DNA of 46,217 nucleotides from Magnetococcales bacterium (GCA_015228815.1 JADGCV010000010.1:1-46217), one strand, 5' to 3'; shown: positions 1 to 9,436, numbered from the stretch's first letter. Notes: generated from the sequence alone by a model not told the origin. Made by a program: numbers and translations.

Positions 1-1
1 C

Positions 2-3000
2 GATGAAGAATCCTCCACCCGCGCCCACCAGGAGCCCTACGACCAGGAGTATGATTTTGATCAGGCCTCCGCCACCCGGATCGTGGAGCTTCAGAACGGC
101 ACCGAGGGCTGGGCGACGCGGCTGTCCCTGGTCAGGGAGCAATTGGCCAAGCTGGCGGTGGCCGGAGCGGGCATCGGGCTGGCGGCGCGGGAGGCGATCC
201 GCTTCGAATCGGCCATGGCCGATGTGCGCAAGGTGGTGGATTTTCCCACCCCCCAGGCTTTCGCCGAGCTGACCGCCGATATCAAGGGGATGTCGCGGGA
301 GATTCCCGTCTCCCTGGAAGGGCTGGCGCGCATCGCCGAGGCGGGCGGCCAGATGGGCATCGCCGCCAAGGATATTCGGGGTTTCACCGAGGTCGTCGCC
401 AAGATGAGCACGGCCTTCAAGATCAGCCCAGATGAGGCCGGAACCGCCGTGGGGCGGCTCATGAACGTCTTTGCGTTGACCGTGCCGCAAACGCGCTTGC
501 TGGCCGACGCCATCAACCACCTGGGCAACAACACCAATGCCGTCGAACGCGACATCGTCGAAGTGATGAACCGCACCGGCGGCATGGCGCGGGTCTTCGG
601 CCTGGCCAACACCGAGACGGCGGCCCTGGCGGCGACGTTCCTCTCCATGGGCCTGGGGCCGGAGCGATCCGCCACCGCCATCAATGCGTTGACCCGCGAA
701 TTGATGAATGCCCCGCAGCAGACCGACAAGTTCAAGGCCGCCCTGCTGCGGGTGGGCCTCACCTCCGAGCAGTTGGCCAGCAAGATCCATCGCGGCCCGC
801 AACAGGCCATCCTGGAGCTGCTGCAACTGCTTTCGGGGTTGGACAAACAGACCAAAATGGAGACCCTGGTCGGCCTGTTCGGGGATCTCTATTCCGACGA
901 GATCGTCCAGGTGGTCAACAACCTGGACAAGTACCGGGAGATTCTGGGGCTGGTGGGCAAGGAGTCCAACTATGCCGGGTCGATGCAGAAGGAGTTCGGC
1001 GAACGGATTCGCACCACGGAAGCCCAGTTGCAGTTGGCCAAGAACGCCATCTCCGAGGCCGCCATCAACCTGGGCAACGCCTTCCTGCCCGCCCTCGTCG
1101 CCGTGGCCAAGGCGGTCGCCGCCCTGATGCACGGTCTGGCCGCGCTCATCGAGCAGTTCCCCAACCTGTCCGCCGCTGCCGTCACGGCCCTGACCGCCTT
1201 TGCGGGTTTCGGTGCTTTGCGGCTGGTGTGGAGCGCCTTGCGCGCCGGGGTGATCGCCATGCTCGCTCCCCTTGCCACGTTGGGGACGGCGGTGCGCGGT
1301 CTGATGTTCACCCCCCTTGGCGCGTTGCTGACCGCCGCCGGAGTGGCGGCCTACGCCTTCTCCAAGGCGACGGCTTCCAGCGTGCCGCCGCTGTTGGAAA
1401 ACGCCGCCGCCCTGGGCAAGAGCCGGGAAGCGACGGCGGAAAAGATCAAGGCTCTGGAGGCTCTCAAGAAGACCTTGGAGAGCACCAAACCCGGCACCAA
1501 GGAGCACACCGAGGCCGAAGAGAAACTGGCCGCGATCCTGCCCGAAGCCAACCTCTCCCTGGACGAGCAAGGCCGGGTGCTGGCCCGCGTCGGACATGCC
1601 GCCAGCGACAACGCCGGAAAGCTCAAGGCCTACCTTGATCTTCTCAAAAAGGAAGATCGCCAGACCCTGGCTCTGCAACTGGACGCCCAGACCCGCGCCT
1701 TTGGAGAAGCCAAAAAGGAGATGGTCTCCTACACCGACGGTCTGCGCAATTGGTACGGCATCGGCACCGAACAGGCCCAGACCACCAGCCAGAAATTCTG
1801 GCTCTGGTTGAACAAGTTGACTGGCAGCTACGACGACAACATCGCCAAGGGCGCGGAACTGCGCCGACAACTCGGCGACACCGAAGGCGGGATGAAGTCC
1901 CTGCTGGAGGAAGCGCGCAAGGCCGGGCTGTCCGTCGATGACCTGGGCCGGGCCATGGACGGCATCCACGCCGATCCGACGGTCAAGGATCAGGTCATCG
2001 CACTTTACCGCGCCATGGCCAAGGAGGCGGAAGCCGCTGCCGCGAAAACCGCCAGCCTCAACGACCAGTACAAACAGTTCTCCATCGCCCTGACCGGCCC
2101 GGCGGCAGCGGCCAAGAAGGCCATCGTGGACGCCATCGGTGTTGCCGACCAGCAGCTCGGAAAATACAACGAGGCCCTGGGGCAACACCGGGAGAAGCTC
2201 AAACAGGCGGTGGGCGACGAATCCAAATCCTGGAAGGCCCTGGGCGAGGCCGCCGCCGCAGCTTCCAGGACCACCGACGAACGCCTGGGCGAGGAGTTCG
2301 ACCGTCGCCGCCGCAGACTGGAGGCCCTGTCCGATGCCGGGCTGATCTCCGAGCGCCGCAAGGTGCAGGCGGTCACCGCCCTGGCCATCCAGGAGACCGA
2401 GGCCAAGCTGGTCGAGGCTCGCCGTCACCTGGGTGAGTCCCTGAATCTGGTGCGGCGGGAATACCAGACCAAGCTGGACAACGCCAAGCGCCTGGGGCAG
2501 GACGCCGCCCGGGTGGACGAAGAGCGTCTCCAGTCCCAACGGCGCGTTCTTGAGCAGACCGAAACCGCCTACCGGCAGAGCATCGACCGCTTGATTGCCG
2601 AGGAGCGCCGCCACCTGGAGGCTGCCCGGCAGCTCGCCGAACAGCGGGCCAGCTTCCTGCTGTCGGTGGAGGACCGCCTCGCCCGCTTGGCCGAAAAGGG
2701 GATGGACCCCGCCCAGGTCTACGAATCGCGCCAAACGCGCATCGCCCAGGAGCAGGCGCGGGCGGAAGAGGCCCTGCGCAACGGCAACTACGAGGCCGCC
2801 CGCCGCCACGCCGAGCGCATGATGGAGCTGGCCGAACAGACCGCCGAGGCGGTCAAGGTCGGCAACCGCACCGTGGTCTCCGAACAGGACGCCGTGGCCC
2901 GCTCCTCGGAGCAGATCCGGCAGGCGGCGTCCATCGCCGACAAGGCTTTCCAGGAGCAGGGCCGAAGCCACCAGCAGGCGGCGGCCTTCCTGCGCACCGA

Positions 3001-3943
3001 GTACGAGAAGCTGACCGGGGAGCTGGAAAAGGTGCGCCAGGGGCTGGCCGCCATTGATCAGGCCATTGCCAGGGATCACCGCATCATCCTCGCCGCCGAC
3101 ACCGCCAAGGTAGAGGAAGCCGCCCGCCAGATCGACGACCTGTTGGAGAAAAAGGAGCGGGTAGTTCGGATCAAGGCGGAACTCCAGGACGAAGCCCGCT
3201 TCCTGGAAGGCGTCCCCGAAAAGGTGGCCCAGGGGCTGACCGGCCCGGTCAAGGCGGGACTGGACGAACTCTCCCGTGTCTTCGCCCGCTTCAAGAGCGA
3301 ATTCGCCACCTTCGACCCGGAGATCAAAGCCAAGTTCGACACCACCTCGGCCACCGGAGCCATCGACGGTCTGATCGCCCGGTTCCAGGAATTCCAGACC
3401 ACCCTCCAGACCGGGAATACGGTCACGGTCAACGCCGACACCGCCCAGGCGGTGTCCGCCCTGGACGACGTCACCGCCCGCGCCAACGCCCTGGATGGTC
3501 GGGTCATCACCTACTATGTCCAGCAGGTGACCCAGGAAGCCCATGCCGTGGGGGGACCGGTGGGGCTGGCACGAGGGGGCCGCCTGCCCGGCTTCGGCGG
3601 GGGCGACCGCATCCATGCCTTGTTGGAAGCGGGAGAGTTCGTCATCCGCAAGGAGGCGGTCCGACGCTATGGGCTGGGGCTGCTGGAATCCCTCAACCGC
3701 ATGCGTCTGCGGCTCCCGGAAGTGCCCCGCTTTGCTGCGGGGGGCCTGGTCCGCAACCTGGTGATCCCCGTCATGCCGTCCATGCCCGCCTTCGCCACCG
3801 GGGGAGCCGTGCCGCCGGTGGAGGGGGTGGTGCGGCTGGATCTCTTCGCGGGCGGCAGACCGGTGGCCTCCATCCCCGGTCCCCGTCAGCAGATCCGGCA
3901 GTTCGTGGATGCGCTGCGGGAGCTGGAACGGGGGATGGCATGA
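2..3943 (+). CDS. Phage tail tape-measure protein (5' end outside the window)
   Basis: This is a tape-measure protein, which sets tail length and passes through the tail tube. The frame is open to the left edge, and the first in-window start codon is a GTG at position 83. The N-terminal part resembles the TP901 type: alternating Ala-rich helices with FESAMADVRKVVDF near the start. Around residues 340-430 (counted from the GTG) there are long hydrophobic Ala/Leu/Val stretches, as in membrane-inserting tape measures. Residues about 650-1050 are charged, Gln/Glu/Arg-rich and probably coiled coil. The C-terminus has the Gly-rich stretch followed by ALLEAGEFVIRKEAV that commonly ends these proteins. 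At 1286 residues or more it suits a long-tailed phage. Its stop overlaps the next ATG (ATGA). The true start is probably upstream. Confidence 0.9.
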   Translation, partial: DEESSTRAHQEPYDQEYDFDQASATRIVELQNGTEGWATRLSLVREQLAKLAVAGAGIGLAAREAIRFESAMADVRKVVDFPTPQAFAELTADIKGMSREIPVSLEGLARIAEAGGQMGIAAKDIRGFTEVVAKMSTAFKISPDEAGTAVGRLMNVFALTVPQTRLLADAINHLGNNTNAVERDIVEVMNRTGGMARVFGLANTETAALAATFLSMGLGPERSATAINALTRELMNAPQQTDKFKAALLRVGLTSEQLASKIHRGPQQAILELLQLLSGLDKQTKMETLVGLFGDLYSDEIVQVVNNLDKYREILGLVGKESNYAGSMQKEFGERIRTTEAQLQLAKNAISEAAINLGNAFLPALVAVAKAVAALMHGLAALIEQFPNLSAAAVTALTAFAGFGALRLVWSALRAGVIAMLAPLATLGTAVRGLMFTPLGALLTAAGVAAYAFSKATASSVPPLLENAAALGKSREATAEKIKALEALKKTLESTKPGTKEHTEAEEKLAAILPEANLSLDEQGRVLARVGHAASDNAGKLKAYLDLLKKEDRQTLALQLDAQTRAFGEAKKEMVSYTDGLRNWYGIGTEQAQTTSQKFWLWLNKLTGSYDDNIAKGAELRRQLGDTEGGMKSLLEEARKAGLSVDDLGRAMDGIHADPTVKDQVIALYRAMAKEAEAAAAKTASLNDQYKQFSIALTGPAAAAKKAIVDAIGVADQQLGKYNEALGQHREKLKQAVGDESKSWKALGEAAAAASRTTDERLGEEFDRRRRRLEALSDAGLISERRKVQAVTALAIQETEAKLVEARRHLGESLNLVRREYQTKLDNAKRLGQDAARVDEERLQSQRRVLEQTETAYRQSIDRLIAEERRHLEAARQLAEQRASFLLSVEDRLARLAEKGMDPAQVYESRQTRIAQEQARAEEALRNGNYEAARRHAERMMELAEQTAEAVKVGNRTVVSEQDAVARSSEQIRQAASIADKAFQEQGRSHQQAAAFLRTEYEKLTGELEKVRQGLAAIDQAIARDHRIILAADTAKVEEAARQIDDLLEKKERVVRIKAELQDEARFLEGVPEKVAQGLTGPVKAGLDELSRVFARFKSEFATFDPEIKAKFDTTSATGAIDGLIARFQEFQTTLQTGNTVTVNADTAQAVSALDDVTARANALDGRVITYYVQQVTQEAHAVGGPVGLARGGRLPGFGGGDRIHALLEAGEFVIRKEAVRRYGLGLLESLNRMRLRLPEVPRFAAGGLVRNLVIPVMPSMPAFATGGAVPPVEGVVRLDLFAGGRPVASIPGPRQQIRQFVDALRELERGMA

Positions 3944-4305
3944 AGCGCCTCGGTGATTTGATCCTCCCCGACTCCGTGCAATGGTCCGACCGCTGGGAAT
4001 GGTCTCCCGTGGCCCAGGAGACCGCCCGCACCCTGGGCGGAACCGTGGTGACCTGGTCCCAGACCCTGTCCGGCGGCCAGCCGATCACCCTGGAGGCCGA
4101 GGATGGGGTGACCTGGCTCTCCCAGGAGACCGTGGACGGACTCCGCGCCATGGCCGCCCAGGCCGGAGCCGTCTTCCAACTGGAGTGGGACGGCGAGACC
4201 CACACCGTCCTGTTCCGCCATCACGATCCCCCGGCGGTCAGCTTCAAACCCATCTGGCCGCATCACGACCTGTTCACCGGCACCGTCCGGCTCATGACCG
4301 TATAG
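3940..4305 (+). CDS. Small phage tail protein of unknown function
   Basis: A 121-residue protein whose ATG overlaps the tape-measure stop, so the two are translationally coupled. I do not recognise a named family. The sequence is rich in Trp and beta-forming residues (SDRWEWSPVAQETARTLGG) and has no signal peptide or membrane segment. Its place immediately after the tape measure is where distal-tail or tail-tip proteins are encoded in siphophages, so a role in the tail tip is inferred from position only. A typical ribosome-binding sequence for the next gene (GAGGAGG) begins right after its stop. Confidence 0.7.
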   Translation: MKRLGDLILPDSVQWSDRWEWSPVAQETARTLGGTVVTWSQTLSGGQPITLEAEDGVTWLSQETVDGLRAMAAQAGAVFQLEWDGETHTVLFRHHDPPAVSFKPIWPHHDLFTGTVRLMTV

Positions 4306-4315
4306 AGGAGGCCCC

Positions 4316-5344
4316 ATGCCCATCGACGCCACGCACCTCAAGTTCTACCGTTCCCAGACCGTCTCCGACACCGCCGCCAACGGCGGGCGACTCTCCACCG
4401 TGGAGATCGCCTCCGGCGTGAAGAACAACCTCTGGCCCGACGTGCCCCAGAGCGAACGCACGGCGGGGTCCACCAAGTACCGCAAGTCGTTCCTCAAGGT
4501 GGCCCACCCGGACCGGTTGGCCCTCATCGACACCCTGCTGTTCGTGGAGACGCCCACTCCCGGCGGCGACCGGGTGGTGATCTTCCCGGCGACCCAGACC
4601 GACACCCAGAACGACCTCACCGGCAGCGAGCGGGTCTACGGCGGCGGCTGGCTGGACGCCAATGCCGCCCTGGGCGCCACCTCCGTCAGCGTCAACGTGG
4701 AGGCGGCGTCGGATGCCGTCTTCCGCAACGGCGACCTGATTCGCATCTCCGACAAGACCACGGTGGACGACCCCGCCGGGGCGGCGGAATTCGTGCGGCT
4801 GTCCCCCGCCGGGGCGGTGGTGTGGAACGGCAACAAGGCCACCCTGACCTTCGCCTCCGGCCAGTCCCTGGCCAACGCCTACCTCGCCGCCAGCACGAGG
4901 GTCGCCTCGGTGATCGAGGCCGGAACCGTCCGCGCCAGCGCCGACACCTGGGGGATCTCCTCGGCCAACGGCAGCTACAACGGCTGGAGCGGCTCCGGCA
5001 ATCCCCCCTCCATCCTGATTCCCGACGCCCTCGGCGGCATCGAGCAGACCTGGACCGTCACCTTCACCGGGGCGGGAACCTTCACCTGCGTCGGCGACAC
5101 CGTCGGCTCGGTGGGCGGCGGGACCACCAGCAGCGACTTTTCCCCCAATAATGCCACCTTCGGACGTCCGTACTTTACGCTGCCCTTCTCCGGCTGGGGC
5201 GGAACCTGGGCCTCCGGCGAGGTTCTCTCCTTCAAGACCCACCCGGCGGCGGTGGCGGTGTGGCAGAAGCGCATCATCCCGCCCAACACTGGCTCCCTCT
5301 CCGGAGACCGGGTGGTGATCGCCGTCTCCGGCGAGTCCGAGTGA
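4316..5344 (+). CDS. Phage tail protein, probable tail-tip or baseplate component
   Basis: A 342-residue protein in the tail operon with a strong AGGAGG-type site a few bases before its ATG. It is Gly/Ser/Thr-rich, predicted mostly beta, and contains no catalytic motif I can recognise. The N-terminal part (IASGVKNNLWPDVPQSERTA) and its position between the tape measure and hub resemble conserved hypothetical tail proteins of proteobacterial prophages, but no function is assigned. The stop codon overlaps the next start (TGATG), indicating coupled translation. A structural role in the tail is inferred from context. Confidence 0.75.
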   Translation: MPIDATHLKFYRSQTVSDTAANGGRLSTVEIASGVKNNLWPDVPQSERTAGSTKYRKSFLKVAHPDRLALIDTLLFVETPTPGGDRVVIFPATQTDTQNDLTGSERVYGGGWLDANAALGATSVSVNVEAASDAVFRNGDLIRISDKTTVDDPAGAAEFVRLSPAGAVVWNGNKATLTFASGQSLANAYLAASTRVASVIEAGTVRASADTWGISSANGSYNGWSGSGNPPSILIPDALGGIEQTWTVTFTGAGTFTCVGDTVGSVGGGTTSSDFSPNNATFGRPYFTLPFSGWGGTWASGEVLSFKTHPAAVAVWQKRIIPPNTGSLSGDRVVIAVSGESE

Positions 5345-6345
5345 TGAGCGAACTCGCTACCAGTCTCCAGGTCAACTTCGCCTCCCGCGAGGCCGAGTCG
5401 CCCTTCGAGCTGGTCACCGGCGACAACGACCAGGGGGGCTCCGCGCCGGTGCAGGTGGCCTTCTCCCACCTGACGGTCACGGTAGGATCGTGGGGCGTCA
5501 TCTTCCGCATGAGCCAGATCACGCCCCTCCAGGTGACCGTCCCCGGCAGGAAGCGGGTCAAGCTCTACTGTTCGGAAACGGCGGCTCAGGGGGTGACCCT
5601 GTTCGTGGACAACGGCCCCGCCACCGTCCGGGTGATGGAGCGGATGGGAATCGCCGAATTTCCGAGGGAGATCCCGGTCAACACCGCCGTCTCCCTGGGA
5701 CGTCGCAGCGAGCCGGTGGTGGAGCCCCTGACCTGGTCCGGCGAGGTGCGCAAGCGCCTGCGCTGGTTCTACGACCAGCCGGAGGTGGAGATCCTCCAGC
5801 AGACGGTGTTTCGGGACCGCACCGGCGCGGTGGTGGAAGGGCCGCGCTACGATCCCCAGCGGGGCGAATTTTTCACCCGGGGGGAGGCCTTTGGGGCGCT
5901 GGTGGTGCGCTACGCCGCCGGGTTTTCCCTGTTCGACGTGGTCTACGACAACGGCCAGGGGGTGGCGTCTCCGGATCAGTTTGCCGAGATGCAACGGGCG
6001 TGGTCCTCCGGCAACATCACCTCCACCGAAATCCCGCCGGTGAGGATCATCGCCCTGTCGGGGAGCAAGGCGGCCACCGGCTCCTTCGAGCGGGTTTTCT
6101 GGCCGATAGGCGCGCCCATCATCACCTTCCGCTTCGGCCCGGACGACGGGGAGGAGGAAGAGCGGGACCAGGAGGAATACGCCTTCGCAGAGATCCCCGG
6201 CACCCGCCAGACCGTCACCCGCCGGGTCTACAACCCCCAGGACAACAGCCAGTTCGTCGAGGTCCGCCAGACCGTCTACCTGGAGGCCCAGGACACGGTC
6301 ACGGGCCGCATCTTCAAGCTGAGGCTGCTCAATGCCGCCGATTGA
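5344..6345 (+). CDS. Phage tail protein, 333 residues, unknown function
   Basis: The start chosen is the ATG that overlaps the previous stop in TGATG; an upstream in-frame start at 5260 would lie inside the previous gene. The product (beginning MSELATSLQVNFASREAESP) is beta-rich with many charged residues. A very acidic patch near residue 265 (DDGEEEERDQEEY) may bind cations or another tail protein. No enzymatic motif is visible. The 3' end overlaps the next gene by 14 bases, so this is a tight late operon. A structural tail role is inferred from neighbours. Confidence 0.75.
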   Translation: MSELATSLQVNFASREAESPFELVTGDNDQGGSAPVQVAFSHLTVTVGSWGVIFRMSQITPLQVTVPGRKRVKLYCSETAAQGVTLFVDNGPATVRVMERMGIAEFPREIPVNTAVSLGRRSEPVVEPLTWSGEVRKRLRWFYDQPEVEILQQTVFRDRTGAVVEGPRYDPQRGEFFTRGEAFGALVVRYAAGFSLFDVVYDNGQGVASPDQFAEMQRAWSSGNITSTEIPPVRIIALSGSKAATGSFERVFWPIGAPIITFRFGPDDGEEEERDQEEYAFAEIPGTRQTVTRRVYNPQDNSQFVEVRQTVYLEAQDTVTGRIFKLRLLNAAD

Positions 6346-6655
6346 CCTCGGCCCCTTCGACACCCTGGAGGGATTCGATTTCGGCGCGCTCTCCGGCGTG
6401 GTCGAGGTGGAGGAGTGGCAGCACAAGACCTACCGCGCCCGCTATCCCTTCTTCGTCGCCAACAGCGGCAACATCCCCATGGCGTGGCGCTCGCGGCGGG
6501 TGCGGGTGGTCGGCCTCGCCTCCGGGAGGAGCGTCACCGTGCCGGTGGAAGACCCCGCCATGCAGTTTTCCCCGTCCCCCGACACGGCGGGGCGGATCTA
6601 TCTGGGCGGCTCCAACTTCATCGACGGCGAAGCCGCCCGCGCCACCCTCGTGTAG
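6332..6655 (+). CDS. Small phage tail protein, 107 residues
   Basis: A short beta-rich protein that starts inside the end of the previous gene and ends with TAG immediately before a heptameric repeat. I do not recognise its family. It contains the stretch YPFFVANSGNIPMAWRSRR. A similar short phrase with GNMPM also occurs near the C-terminus of the 310-residue protein encoded at 7673-8605 (VDSGNMPMHYG). That shared phrase hints at a common small fold or common ligand among these tail proteins, but this is only a visual match. Confidence 0.65.
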   Translation: MPPIDLGPFDTLEGFDFGALSGVVEVEEWQHKTYRARYPFFVANSGNIPMAWRSRRVRVVGLASGRSVTVPVEDPAMQFSPSPDTAGRIYLGGSNFIDGEAARATLV

Positions 6656-6690
6656 GTGAGAGGGGCGAGGTGAGAGGAAAGAGGAAAAGC
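6654..6690. repeat. Heptameric repeat, first copy (GTGAGAG units)
   Basis: Consecutive seven-base units GTGAGAG, GGGCGAG, GTGAGAG, GAAAGAG follow the stop codon at 6655. The 24 bases at 6654-6677 are the inverse of 6751-6774 except for four central bases. Transcribed together, the two arms could pair, with the Shine-Dalgarno sequence and start codon of the next gene in the loop. Heptameric repeats of this kind are known as STRR elements in some bacterial genomes. Whether this family is spread through the host genome cannot be judged here. Confidence 0.7.
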
Positions 6691-6724
6691 GTCAACGGCA
6701 AAACCCTAAACAGGAGGAATCGAC

Positions 6725-7660
6725 ATGATTTTGAATGGTTCTCCCTCTAACCTCTCACCTCTGACCTCTCACCTGCCTTTCTGTCTCGATCCGGAAGAGA
6801 TCGGGGCTTTCGCCGTCAACACCCCCTTCCTGCTGGAGCATGAGGGGGTGGCCAGGATGCTCTTCATCGCCTCCCTGGACGGCAACGATCACGAGCGCAA
6901 CTACGACCTCTTCCTCATGCCGGGCAAGGACGAGAAACCCTTCCCGGTGCTGAAGTTCCACGACTGCGTCCACAACCCCTGGGTGGTGCGGGAGAACGGT
7001 TTCTGGCGGCTCTACATCACGGTAATGGAGAACGCCAGCGATCCCGCCAGCTACCGCAGCACCATCCAGGCCTTCCGCTCGGTGGATCTGATCCGGTGGG
7101 AGCATGAGGCCGAGGTGCTGGCGGGCAACGAGATCTTCCCCGAAGTGGAGGGCGTTTCGGTGGTCAAGACCGGCGAGGGGCGCACCGTCGGCTATTTCAC
7201 CGTGGCCGCCGCCGGGGATCAGGGCCACCCCCGCTTCAGCGAGAACTACACCGTCTTCTTCGCCGAGTCGGAGGACGGCCTCCATTTCGGCGAATGGCGG
7301 TGGCCGGACGGCCTGGAACCGGTCCCCGGCGAGTCCGACCGGGGGCTGTACAAGCCCAACATCTACCAGGTGGGACCGTCGGATTATGCCTGCTTCGTCT
7401 CCATCGTCCCCTGGTTGCACCGCTTCCACCAGATGGTCTACCGCAGCCGCGATCTGATCCATTGGACCAAAGTGGGCCGCTGGTTTCCGCCCGATCCGGA
7501 GCCGGGGGTGGTCCACACCCTCAAGGCCACCCTGTTTCGCGGCCACCTCACCTACGCCCTGCGGGACAAACGCTTCCGCACCTGGATTCGCACCACCCCG
7601 GTCAACCTGGCCGAACTCTGCCCGGAGTGGACCCCGTACCACCGCCCGTTCCAACTCTGA
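6725..7660 (+). CDS. Five-bladed beta-propeller protein, glycoside hydrolase family 32/43/68-like
   Basis: A 311-residue protein with an AGGAGG site seven bases before its ATG. The body looks like a furanosidase-type beta-propeller: repeated blades with motifs such as HNPWVVRENGFWRLYIT, RSVDLIRWEHEAEVL and RSRDLIHWTKVGRW, the last two being the S-D-L-x-x-W blade edge common in GH43/GH32 relatives. Acidic residues are present, but I cannot assign the catalytic triad with certainty. In a tail operon such a protein may bind or cut host surface polysaccharide. Residues 7-17 (PSNLSPLTSHL) are encoded by a heptameric repeat that appears inserted just after the start, extending the N-terminus beyond the domain. 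It could also be a non-catalytic structural propeller. Confidence 0.7.
   Translation: MILNGSPSNLSPLTSHLPFCLDPEEIGAFAVNTPFLLEHEGVARMLFIASLDGNDHERNYDLFLMPGKDEKPFPVLKFHDCVHNPWVVRENGFWRLYITVMENASDPASYRSTIQAFRSVDLIRWEHEAEVLAGNEIFPEVEGVSVVKTGEGRTVGYFTVAAAGDQGHPRFSENYTVFFAESEDGLHFGEWRWPDGLEPVPGESDRGLYKPNIYQVGPSDYACFVSIVPWLHRFHQMVYRSRDLIHWTKVGRWFPPDPEPGVVHTLKATLFRGHLTYALRDKRFRTWIRTTPVNLAELCPEWTPYHRPFQL
6751..6774. repeat. Heptameric repeat, second copy, inside the 5' end of a gene
   Basis: CTCTCAC/CTCTGAC units lie in the first codons of the beta-propeller gene. They are inverse to the copy after 6654, and 20 of these bases recur exactly at 10954-10973. Confidence 0.75.
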
Positions 7661-7672
7661 TCCGGAGGCCCC

Positions 7673-8605
7673 ATGTACGCCAAATACGTCTACAATGCCG
7701 GTTCCACCGTGGCCAACGTCCTCTCCGACGTGACCGCCCTGCTCACCGGCGAGAGCGACCTCAACAACCTCTCAACCCGTTGCAACAAGGGCCAGTCCGC
7801 CCTCGTCGCCGACGTGGCCGCCGGGTGGCTGCTGCACGATGCCACCGCCGGGACCAACGCCCGCGCCCTCAAGGCCCCGTTGGCGGACAATCCCAACGCC
7901 TTCAAGTTCGTGGTGCTGGATTTCAACACTTCCGGCTACGTCCTCACCAAGGTCTACGAGACCTGGAACAACACCACCCACACCGGGACCAATCTCTGCG
8001 CCAACTCCGACCAGACCCCCTTCAGCCAGCGTCTGGACCTGACCAACGGCGGGGTGCTGCACCTCTGCGCCAGCGCCCGTTTCTTGATGATCGCCAGTTT
8101 CTACGGCGGCACCTGGGGCAGCAGCAGCTACAACGGTCCCTCCGGTTGCTTCGAGCGCACCCGCGTCTGTCCCTGGGACACGGTGGCCGCCGGATGGCCC
8201 CCCTTCATCTTCGCCAACCTGGGCTATTGGGCCTACAACGACACCAGCGCCACCTCGCCCCGCAAACCCTCCCGCACCGGGGCGATTCTCACCGGCGCGT
8301 CGGCGGGCCTCAATGCCAACGTCATTCCTTTCGGCAGCTTGAGCTGGTTCATGACCAACCTCAGCGGGGTGGACCAGAAGGTGCCCGACGACGCCGGAGG
8401 CTCCTTCATCCCCTTTTCCCCCATCCTGCTGGTGGACAGCGGCAACATGCCCATGCACTACGGCGAGATCACCAGCCTGTGCGACCTCTGGGTGCTGCCC
8501 CAGGGCGTGGCCGCCAACCTGGACGTGATCCAGAAGAGCGGGGTCAACTACCTCTGCCTCCAGGCCCAGACCTCGGGGAAGATGTTCGCGGTGAGGAAGG
8601 GGTGA
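7673..8605 (+). CDS. Phage tail/baseplate protein, 310 residues
   Basis: A beta-rich protein with GGAGG immediately upstream of its ATG. It begins MYAKYVYNAGSTVANVLSDV and is full of aromatic, Asn and Ser residues, as in virion surface proteins; five Cys lie between residues 40 and 165. No catalytic motif was recognised. The position between the propeller protein and small tail genes suggests a tail fibre, receptor-binding or baseplate component. Proteins of this general kind are seen in proteobacterial prophages as conserved hypotheticals. A glycan-handling partner of the upstream propeller is possible but not shown. Confidence 0.7.
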   Translation: MYAKYVYNAGSTVANVLSDVTALLTGESDLNNLSTRCNKGQSALVADVAAGWLLHDATAGTNARALKAPLADNPNAFKFVVLDFNTSGYVLTKVYETWNNTTHTGTNLCANSDQTPFSQRLDLTNGGVLHLCASARFLMIASFYGGTWGSSSYNGPSGCFERTRVCPWDTVAAGWPPFIFANLGYWAYNDTSATSPRKPSRTGAILTGASAGLNANVIPFGSLSWFMTNLSGVDQKVPDDAGGSFIPFSPILLVDSGNMPMHYGEITSLCDLWVLPQGVAANLDVIQKSGVNYLCLQAQTSGKMFAVRKG

Positions 8606-8609
8606 GACC

Positions 8610-8801
8610 ATGGCCAACGCCTTTCCCGTCCCCTGGACGCCCCCCGTCGGCTGCGGAGGATACAATACCGCCGCGCCCCGTTTCGGCAAATCCTCGCCCA
8701 ATCCCTCTCCAGTGACCACCGGCGTCCAGACCGCCACCCGGCAGGGTGTCGCGGCCAACGCCGGGGTTTCCTCCACCCCCTCCCAATACTGGAGCAGCTG
8801 A
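8610..8801 (+). CDS. Small phage protein, 63 residues
   Basis: A short Pro/Gly/Thr/Ser-rich protein with no predicted hydrophobic segment, starting four bases after the previous stop with a GGGGTGAG ribosome-binding sequence. The low-complexity composition suggests a flexible linker or decoration peptide of the tail. I do not recognise a family. It is kept because it fills the space between two coding genes in frame and has a plausible translation start. Confidence 0.5.
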   Translation: MANAFPVPWTPPVGCGGYNTAAPRFGKSSPNPSPVTTGVQTATRQGVAANAGVSSTPSQYWSS

Positions 8802-8802
8802 C

Positions 8803-9432
8803 ATGCTCACCTTCGCGGATCGCGTCAAGGAGTCCGCCGCCATCTCCGGGGCGGGAGCCTACATCCTGAACGGGGCGGTGCCCGGCCATCAGGGGTTCAT
8901 CGAAGCCCTCGGCGGCGACCGGCGCTGTACCTGGTGCGCCGAGCGGGGCAGCCTGTGGGAGGTCGGCGAGGGCCTCGTGGACGCCGCCGGGGGAACCCTC
9001 TCCCGCGAGCGCATCCTCTCCTCGTCCAACGGCGGGGCGGCGGTGGACTGGCCAGCCGGGAGCGTGGTCGCCCTGTTCTGCGTCGCCCCGGCGGAAGTGA
9101 TCCAGCGCGGCGTGCGCAGCGGCGTCACCGTCACCACCCCCGGCATGCTGCGGGTGCAGCCCGGGGTGGCCCGCTGGTATCCGCCCATGGCGGTGACTTT
9201 TACGACCTGGGAAGCCTGGGTCGGACAGGCCCCCGGCGGCATCGCCGCCCAGTTCACCCTGCGCAAGAACGGCGTCGCCGTGACCTCCGGCAGCATCGCC
9301 GCCGGGAGCCAGCGTATGACCCGCGAGGCGATTTCCCTCTCCCTGACCCCCGACGACTGGCTTACCCTGGACCTCACCCAGACCGGCGTCAGCCCTCCGG
9401 GGTCCGACCTCACCGTGCGGCTAATCCCCTGA
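8803..9432 (+). CDS. Phage tail protein, 209 residues, unknown function
   Basis: The ATG at 8803 follows the previous stop by one base, and an upstream GTG at 8746 would overlap the preceding gene. The N-terminal half (MLTFADRVKESAAISGAGAY) recalls short capping modules found at the start of proteins in phage tail-fibre clusters. The C-terminal half, around residues 105-205, alternates hydrophobic and Gly/Ser/Thr residues like a beta-sandwich. No catalytic residue pattern was seen. It is likely part of the tail tip or fibre and probably works with the repeat protein encoded next. Confidence 0.7.
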   Translation: MLTFADRVKESAAISGAGAYILNGAVPGHQGFIEALGGDRRCTWCAERGSLWEVGEGLVDAAGGTLSRERILSSSNGGAAVDWPAGSVVALFCVAPAEVIQRGVRSGVTVTTPGMLRVQPGVARWYPPMAVTFTTWEAWVGQAPGGIAAQFTLRKNGVAVTSGSIAAGSQRMTREAISLSLTPDDWLTLDLTQTGVSPPGSDLTVRLIP

Positions 9433-9436
9433 TCCC

